Source: Gilvimarinus algae
Lineage (GTDB): Bacteria; Pseudomonadota; Gammaproteobacteria; Pseudomonadales; Cellvibrionaceae
Direction: 5' to 3'
DNA: 64,000 nt
Assembly (NCBI RefSeq): GCF_030518215.1
Contig: NZ_JAULRT010000032.1
Coordinates: 248,001 to 312,000, forward strand
The translations under genes and the position numbers were made by a program. Position 1 is the stretch's first letter. Every line of letters begins with the position of its first letter. This document shows, piece after piece, positions 59,595-64,000 of the stretch. Below the pieces are notes generated by a model. That model ran no database searches. It was not told where the DNA came from and worked only from the letters and a program-made list of their open reading frames with translations.

Positions 59595-59763
59595 GATAGT
59601 GCGACTCTGGCCAAAAGACTTGAAAGTCAAAGGCGCCTCTGAGGTTCTAAAAGTGAGCACTAAAGTGATCAAGCGCATTGTCGATGGTGACTACAATATC
59701 GACTGCAAGCTCGCCAAGGGCGGCGATATGATACTGAAAAGTGAGTCTGTGAAAAAGGCATAG
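59595..59763 (+). pseudogene. 3' remnant of phnA
   Basis: Matches the last ~170 bp of phnA at 57816-57986. It has one inserted base (CCAAAAGAC against CCAAAGAT) and a 3-base deletion, and lacks the zinc-ribbon part and any start. Same stop context and identical downstream bases. Confidence 0.85.
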
Positions 59764-60033
59764 CCATGCGTACGCCTGGGTGTTGCCGCAGCATAAGGTT
59801 TTAACCTGCACCCTAGCATTTACGGTTTAGTGCACAGATAGTTGGGTTCCGCCTCGAGTCCAAACCGTGTTCGCTGGTGCTCAGGTAGATGACTAATGAG
59901 CTGATCCTCTTGGACAGAAAATCCTACCGCTCTCAGTTTTTGCGGGTAATCTCTGCCATAAAGTCGAACATGATCCCATTGCCAAAAGGCTTTGGTACGC
60001 TCCTCTGGTGAGGTGATGCTCCAGTCCTCATAG
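59595..60033. repeat. Direct repeat, copy 2
   Basis: Partner of 57816-58256. Here the methyltransferase end is intact and the phnA end is broken. Confidence 0.9.
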
Positions 60034-60647
60034 GTTTCTTCCCTGTTGTGGTCTATCGGCACATCCAGTAGCGCTACTCCACCTGGTTTAAGAACTCGGT
60101 ATACCTCGTCCATCGCTTTTCTATCGTCGCTTATATGTTCAAAGACATGAACGCAGACGATATAATCAAAGCTGTTAGATGGAAATGATAAGGCGGTGAT
60201 ATCTTCTTTTCTCATTGCCTTTGTGTGATCAATATCGACACTCAGATAATCTATGTCAGCATGGCTGCAAATAATTTCCGTGATCATTCTTTCCGGTGAA
60301 AAGTGTAGAACTTTCTTTTTCCCGTTGCTGTTCAAAAGTTTTTCCAAGCTAAAGGCGTAGCTTCTATGTCTTGGGTGGGAGTAACAGCTTGGACAAACAG
60401 CGTTTGGATACACGTGGCCATAGCCAGTGTAGAAGTTGATAAACGATCGTCCCTGCCAGCCGCATAGGTTACACTCCACCTTGGCGCGGCGTTTGAATAA
60501 TGCTTGACAGCGTGCCGCTTCCATTACTCCTGCCGCCAACAGAGCTAGCCTTTTTGCTGGAGAGAAGCTTGTGGTGGACAGTCTGTTATAGTTGATGTGC
60601 TGCGAAATTCGCACTAGCTGCATCATTAGTTGAGTCCTTATTTTCAA
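59820..60647 (-). CDS. Zinc-ribbon SAM-dependent methyltransferase
   Basis: A 275-residue class I methyltransferase with an N-terminal zinc-ribbon-like pair (CNLCGW and CPSC at about 59-90) and the SAM-binding region LSVDIDHTKAM, DYIVCVHVFEHISDD and VLKPGGVALLDVP. The 5' end overlaps the glycosyltransferase gene by 62 bases (41 if it starts at 60626), so the two are translated together. Such proteins often sit among glycan genes. Here it may act on the sugar, on the precursor peptide, or on something else. Confidence 0.8.
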   Translation of the reverse strand: MKIRTQLMMQLVRISQHINYNRLSTTSFSPAKRLALLAAGVMEAARCQALFKRRAKVECNLCGWQGRSFINFYTGYGHVYPNAVCPSCYSHPRHRSYAFSLEKLLNSNGKKKVLHFSPERMITEIICSHADIDYLSVDIDHTKAMRKEDITALSFPSNSFDYIVCVHVFEHISDDRKAMDEVYRVLKPGGVALLDVPIDHNREETYEDWSITSPEERTKAFWQWDHVRLYGRDYPQKLRAVGFSVQEDQLISHLPEHQRTRFGLEAEPNYLCTKP

Positions 60648-61941
60648 TAAAGTTCATTATAAATTTGGCGCAAGCTGCAGCCCCATTGTGGCGCTTCACG
60701 TCATCGCTGAAGTGTCTAATTCTCTCTTGATGAATGTTGCTTGATTCGATGTGCAAGAGTATGTTGGCAAACATGTCGGCGTTGAATTCTTGTGCGGGGA
60801 TGGAACCGCCAAGGCCGCACATCATTACGCGTAGGCCATTAATGGGTTGGTCATACATTCTCGGTCGAATGATTTGCGGAATTCCGGCCCGAATAGCCTG
60901 GGCTGTTGTTCCTATGCCGCCGTGGTGAACCAAGCAGCGGACTTTGGGTAAAAGTTCTTCAAAGTTGACGTGCTCAATAAATTGAATGGGAACGTCAAAG
61001 GGGATTTTCAGTGCTTCGAAAGCGGCGCGCCCATGCTTTGATACCAAAATCGCAGGTGAGCCCAGCTTTCGGCAGATGGGGATGATTTCCCGGCAAAGGT
61101 GCTGGATGTCCTCAACGGCGGTGCCTGGAGTAAACACAATTGGATTTGAGTGTCTCTCAAGAAATTCTTGAAGTTCAGGTGGGTTTTCCTGTAGTTCGGT
61201 AACGAAGGGGAAGCCCGCAAACTCAATGTGAGGGAAATAGCGGTTTACCGGATCGCTGAACCATGCAGGTAATAGGGCAATATGAAGATTGACCTTTACG
61301 CCAGAACGGCAGCCTAAAAATTTAGGGAAGACTTTCGCAATAACTCGCCGAAAGCCGGATGGTATAGGCGCTAAACCGTATTGTTTTCGGTATTCGTTGA
61401 GCTCGCTTTCGACCTCAAATGAGAATAGGCGATGAAGTTTTTCCAGCGGTCCGAGGATTCGCTTTGATAGCCATGAGTGTCTTCCATGAAACTCATTGTA
61501 CATATCCATATCGTAACCATTGTGAGGGATCTGCGACGTGGCGTAGTAAGTAACGATTAACGGAATGTTGAACTTCTCACAGGCAAGAGTGGCAGGGCTT
61601 AGGTTGCCGTGAGTGATTACCGTAATGTCGACTCCGTTAGTATGCTGTCTTTCAATATACTCAAATGTGCGTTCGAAACTTTTTCCAATAATATTCTCAA
61701 AGCGGTGTTTCCTGCCCTGTTTGGTTTCTCCTGACGAGTCTTCGCTCTCTCTAGCAGCAAGTTGATGCTCTATCAATCCGATTGAGTGGAACTCAATGCC
61801 TCGGCCCACAATGTGGTCTTTGAAGTATTCATTGGCCAAGAAGGCCACGTTGCAGTGCTTTGCCAGTCTTTCAGCGATTGCCAGCAAAGGGTAGATGTCA
61901 CCCAGAGAGCCGAAGGCAACCATCACTATTTTCCGATTCAT
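60586..61941 (-). CDS. UDP-glycosyltransferase family (GT1/GT28-like) protein
   Basis: A 451-residue GT-B fold enzyme of the type used for lipids, carotenoids and small molecules (RhlB-, CrtX-like). The donor-sugar motif HHGGIGTTAQAIRAGIPQII is near residue 340 and the N-terminal GSLGDIYPLLAIAE fits the acceptor domain. The start at 61941 has GGAG six bases upstream. It follows the precursor gene and the hairpin. I infer it could glycosylate the peptide, but known glycocin transferases are mostly of another family, so this is open. Confidence 0.82.
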   Translation of the reverse strand: MNRKIVMVAFGSLGDIYPLLAIAERLAKHCNVAFLANEYFKDHIVGRGIEFHSIGLIEHQLAARESEDSSGETKQGRKHRFENIIGKSFERTFEYIERQHTNGVDITVITHGNLSPATLACEKFNIPLIVTYYATSQIPHNGYDMDMYNEFHGRHSWLSKRILGPLEKLHRLFSFEVESELNEYRKQYGLAPIPSGFRRVIAKVFPKFLGCRSGVKVNLHIALLPAWFSDPVNRYFPHIEFAGFPFVTELQENPPELQEFLERHSNPIVFTPGTAVEDIQHLCREIIPICRKLGSPAILVSKHGRAAFEALKIPFDVPIQFIEHVNFEELLPKVRCLVHHGGIGTTAQAIRAGIPQIIRPRMYDQPINGLRVMMCGLGGSIPAQEFNADMFANILLHIESSNIHQERIRHFSDDVKRHNGAAACAKFIMNFIENKDSTNDAASANFAAHQL

Positions 61942-61967
61942 TGTTTCACTCCATGATGCCAGATTGA

Positions 61968-61996
61968 ACATCTGCGGGCTTCAAGCCCGCAGATGT
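61968..61996 (-). promoter_or_regulatory. 13-bp hairpin between precursor gene and glycosyltransferase gene
   Basis: ACATCTGCGGGCT and AGCCCGCAGATGT pair perfectly around a 3-nt loop. There is no T run on the minus strand, so it is a processing or partial-stop hairpin rather than a classical terminator. It would favour precursor over enzyme mRNA. Confidence 0.7.
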
Positions 61997-62005
61997 GTTG
62001 CTTCT

Positions 62006-62167
62006 CTAGTTGTTGCAGTGCCACGCACTAGAGTAAGGATCGCAAGGTGGCGGTGGTGGTGGCGGTGGGTCACACTCAACGCTAATCACGTTGTTGTAGT
62101 TGTCTCGGATGACGCGACATCCGCCACCACTGACTGCCTTCATTTCTTCTTTCGTTAGATAACGCAT
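62006..62167 (-). CDS. Double-glycine microcin/RiPP-like precursor peptide
   Basis: A 53-residue peptide too short for usual gene finding. Leader MRYLTKEEMKAVSGG (1-15) matches the class II microcin leader pattern M-R-x-L-x-x-x-E-[IM]-x-x-V-[ST]-G-G, with cleavage after Gly15 (or Gly16). The core has Cys at 17, 32, 42 and 51, Asp33 then eight prolines (34-41), Cys42-Asp43-Pro44, an aromatic tail (Tyr45, Trp49) and ends NN. Shine-Dalgarno AGGA at 62175-62178 is 7 bases upstream and overlaps the exporter's TAG stop. The adjacent exporter has the matching C39 peptidase. I infer an exported peptide, probably a bacteriocin; no core match is known to me. Confidence 0.82.
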   Translation of the reverse strand: MRYLTKEEMKAVSGGGCRVIRDNYNNVISVECDPPPPPPPPCDPYSSAWHCNN

Positions 62168-62176
62168 AAGACATTC

Positions 62177-64000
62177 CTAGTCGTTATGAATGGTATGCCG
62201 AGGGTTCCCGGCAAGATGAAATTGCTTCCCTGCAGACCGAACAGTTTCCGGTCTATGTGCTACCAGAACCCGGGTGATACTGAGCTTGCCGATGTTTTGG
62301 CTGACTACTGACTCACTATCAGTGTCCAGGTGGCTGGTGGCCTCGTCCATGAACAGAATTTGCGGAGTGCGATAGAGCGCACGAGCTAAAATGACACGTT
62401 GCTTTTGTCCTCCGCTGAGATTTGAACCTAGATCACCAATGAGGGTTTCATACCCCATGGTCATTTTCTCGATGTCTCTATGAATACAAGCATTAGTTGC
62501 GCATTGCTTAATTCTTTCGCCATCGGGCGATTCTGAGAAGAAGGCAATGTTATCTCGGATGCTGCCGCTGACAAGCTGGTCATCCTGCATGACGCCAGAG
62601 ATCTGGCCTCGATACTGAGGTATGGATTTTAGGGGTTTTCCATCGATAAGGATTTCGCCTTCGGTGGGCTCATACAGCCCCATTAGACATTTAATCAGTG
62701 TGGATTTTCCGCAGCCGCTCGGGCCGGTGATTGCAAGTGACTCGCCTTTCTCTACCTCAAAGCTAACGTTACGGAAGGCGAAATCCTTCTCTCCCTCAAA
62801 CTGGTACCCTAAGTTGACGACTTTAATATTTCCTTCTATGCGATTGTCCTTGTCAAGACTCGCTTCGTTGGACGCTGGTTCCTTGTTTGTAAAAGCAATG
62901 TCGGAGAGCCGCTCTAAATGAATGTCAAGAAGCTTGAACTCTATGGACTGAGTTATTAGGTTGTTGAAGGATATAGTGAAGCTGCTCTTGAAACTGACAA
63001 ACGCAAATAGCATCCCGAGACTAAATTGATTATCCCTGACCAGAAGTGCAGCAAGGAAAATTACTGCAATATTTTCGATGCCAAATAGAATGTTGCTGGC
63101 ATTTGTGGTGAAAGTATTCCACTTGGACAGCTGTACCTCTTTGTCGATATGATTGCTAAACTTTGTTGCCCATTGGGCTTGTCGGATACCCTCCTTCTGA
63201 AAGAGTTTTAGTGTTTGTACAGCCCTTAGCGTCTCAAGGAAAAAGCTATTTTCATTGGCAGAGGCGATGATGCTGTCTTGGCTAAGAAGGCGTATCTTCC
63301 GATATAGCGAGATTCGCAGCAGGGTGTACAACGAGACCGCCATAAGGGTTATCATCGTTAATGTGGTGCTGTAGTAAAACAGGATTGCCAGAGTGATTAT
63401 TGTCATGGCGCCATCCAGAATGGCGGTGACAAGGCCTCCGGTGATCATGTCCCGAACGCTTCGTAGGGAGCCAAATCTCGAGACGATGTCGCCAACATGT
63501 CTTCTCGAGAAGAAGCTAAAGGGAAGCCTTATTAGATGAAAGAACAAGTTTGCACCCATTTGTAAGCTAAGTTGCTTCGAAAGGTGCAATATGGCAAAAG
63601 ACCTAAGAAAGCTAATTGCCGCCTGGGTGAGAACGAGCAGTGAAAACCCTATGGCAATTGGCACTAACCAGTCCCAGTACTCGGTGCTTACTACCTGATC
63701 TACTACGAGTTGCAGATAGAGCGGAGATAAAATCGTCACGAAGTGGAGTGCAAAGGTAATTGCAATTATCTGAAAAAGACTTCGCTTCAGGCCAATGACG
63801 TTAGTCCATAGGTCAGATAGCCTTAACTTTTTATTGTAGTTTCCTTTGTTGAAGTCTTCAGTTTTGGTGACTTCTACCACAATTCCCGTGAAATGAAGGT
63901 TGAATTCGCTTAACGGAAGTAAAACCTCTCCTCGAGAGGGGTCCATTACAGTAAATTGGTCGTTTCGCTTTTTAGTAAGAACCACAAAGTGATTGATATC
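62177..64000 (-). CDS. C39-peptidase ABC exporter (5' part beyond the window)
   Basis: 607 residues are visible; the start lies past 64000. The first ~45 are the end of a C39 bacteriocin-processing peptidase domain, with the catalytic His in NHFVVLT and Asp in VMDPSRG; the catalytic Cys lies beyond the window. Then follow an ABC transmembrane domain of about six helices (about 70-350) and an ATPase domain with Walker A GPSGCGKST, signature LSGGQKQR, Walker B ILFMDEA and H-loop VLVAHRPE. Such exporters cut after Gly-Gly and export the core. The stop codon overlaps the precursor ribosome-binding site. Low GC, like the rest of this cluster. Confidence 0.93.
   Translation of the reverse strand, partial: DINHFVVLTKKRNDQFTVMDPSRGEVLLPLSEFNLHFTGIVVEVTKTEDFNKGNYNKKLRLSDLWTNVIGLKRSLFQIIAITFALHFVTILSPLYLQLVVDQVVSTEYWDWLVPIAIGFSLLVLTQAAISFLRSFAILHLSKQLSLQMGANLFFHLIRLPFSFFSRRHVGDIVSRFGSLRSVRDMITGGLVTAILDGAMTIITLAILFYYSTTLTMITLMAVSLYTLLRISLYRKIRLLSQDSIIASANENSFFLETLRAVQTLKLFQKEGIRQAQWATKFSNHIDKEVQLSKWNTFTTNASNILFGIENIAVIFLAALLVRDNQFSLGMLFAFVSFKSSFTISFNNLITQSIEFKLLDIHLERLSDIAFTNKEPASNEASLDKDNRIEGNIKVVNLGYQFEGEKDFAFRNVSFEVEKGESLAITGPSGCGKSTLIKCLMGLYEPTEGEILIDGKPLKSIPQYRGQISGVMQDDQLVSGSIRDNIAFFSESPDGERIKQCATNACIHRDIEKMTMGYETLIGDLGSNLSGGQKQRVILARALYRTPQILFMDEATSHLDTDSESVVSQNIGKLSITRVLVAHRPETVRSAGKQFHLAGNPRHTIHND

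Noticed and set aside
57816-60033. Site-specific integration at the phnA 3' end (att sites)
   Set aside because: Direct repeats with phnA 3' ends resemble att sites, but they are too long, extend into another gene and no integrase is present.
62045-62068. GGT/GGC repeat as a simple microsatellite
   Set aside because: It lies in frame in a gene with leader, ribosome-binding site and cysteine framing; mixed proline codons argue against a plain slippage tract, although length variation is still possible.

Overview
The window reads as chromosome from a marine-type gammaproteobacterium. The pilMNOPQ-aroKB-damX-gltBD-hemE order, divergent ponA, and the priA/rpmE and rsgA/orn pairs are typical of Pseudomonadales/Cellvibrionales-like genomes. 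The GH18 chitinase, the Gly/Ser-rich surface lipoprotein, several c-di-GMP proteins and the DnaT-like/P-like gene pair suggest the Cellvibrionaceae or a near relative. The genus cannot be fixed from the sequence. No rRNA, tRNA, CRISPR array or transposase was seen.

Layout. 0-6.4 kb: end of a family-9 glycosyltransferase, a membrane protein, then a leftward block with priA, a SPOR-domain protein, hslVU (with a good sigma-32 promoter match) and a DUF971 gene. 6.4-17.6 kb: rpmE, ponA, and the type IV pilus assembly operon pilMNOPQ running into aroK, aroB and a DamX-like gene. 17.6-30 kb: a large calcium-loop lipoprotein, gltBD behind a structured, terminator-bearing leader, hemE, a degenerate HD-GYP protein and psd. 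30-46.7 kb: a metallo-beta-lactamase fold hydrolase, a YgjP-like peptidase, parC, PilZ, an unusual DUF4124/pilin-like protein, a polysaccharide deacetylase, a Bax-like glucosaminidase, a DnaT-like gene with three DnaT repeats next to a phage P-like gene, cti, a GNAT-nitrilase fusion, a chitinase and a luciferase-like oxidoreductase. 46.7-53.1 kb: a beta-propeller GGDEF sensor, an MscS channel, a sulfurtransferase, rsgA and orn.

53.1-64 kb is accessory in character and partly AT-rich: an orphan membrane protein, repeat-like intergenic DNA, a PAS-GGDEF protein, an esterase, a MarR regulator with twin operators facing a membrane-protein gene, and phnA. It ends in a leftward cluster made of a C39-peptidase ABC exporter (cut by the window end), a 53-residue double-glycine precursor peptide at 62006-62167, a UDP-glycosyltransferase and a zinc-ribbon methyltransferase. 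A second methyltransferase gene lies beyond, inside a segment bounded by ~440-bp direct repeats.

The most interesting item is the small precursor gene. Its leader MRYLTKEEMKAVSGG matches the class II microcin (colicin V type) double-glycine leader pattern. Its core carries four cysteines and eight consecutive prolines between two Cys-Asp pairs. It sits 9 bp behind the peptidase-exporter gene, with its Shine-Dalgarno overlapping the exporter stop codon, and a 13-bp hairpin separates it from the glycosyltransferase gene. I infer a secreted, possibly glycosylated and/or methylated peptide (bacteriocin or RiPP) of a type I do not recognise.
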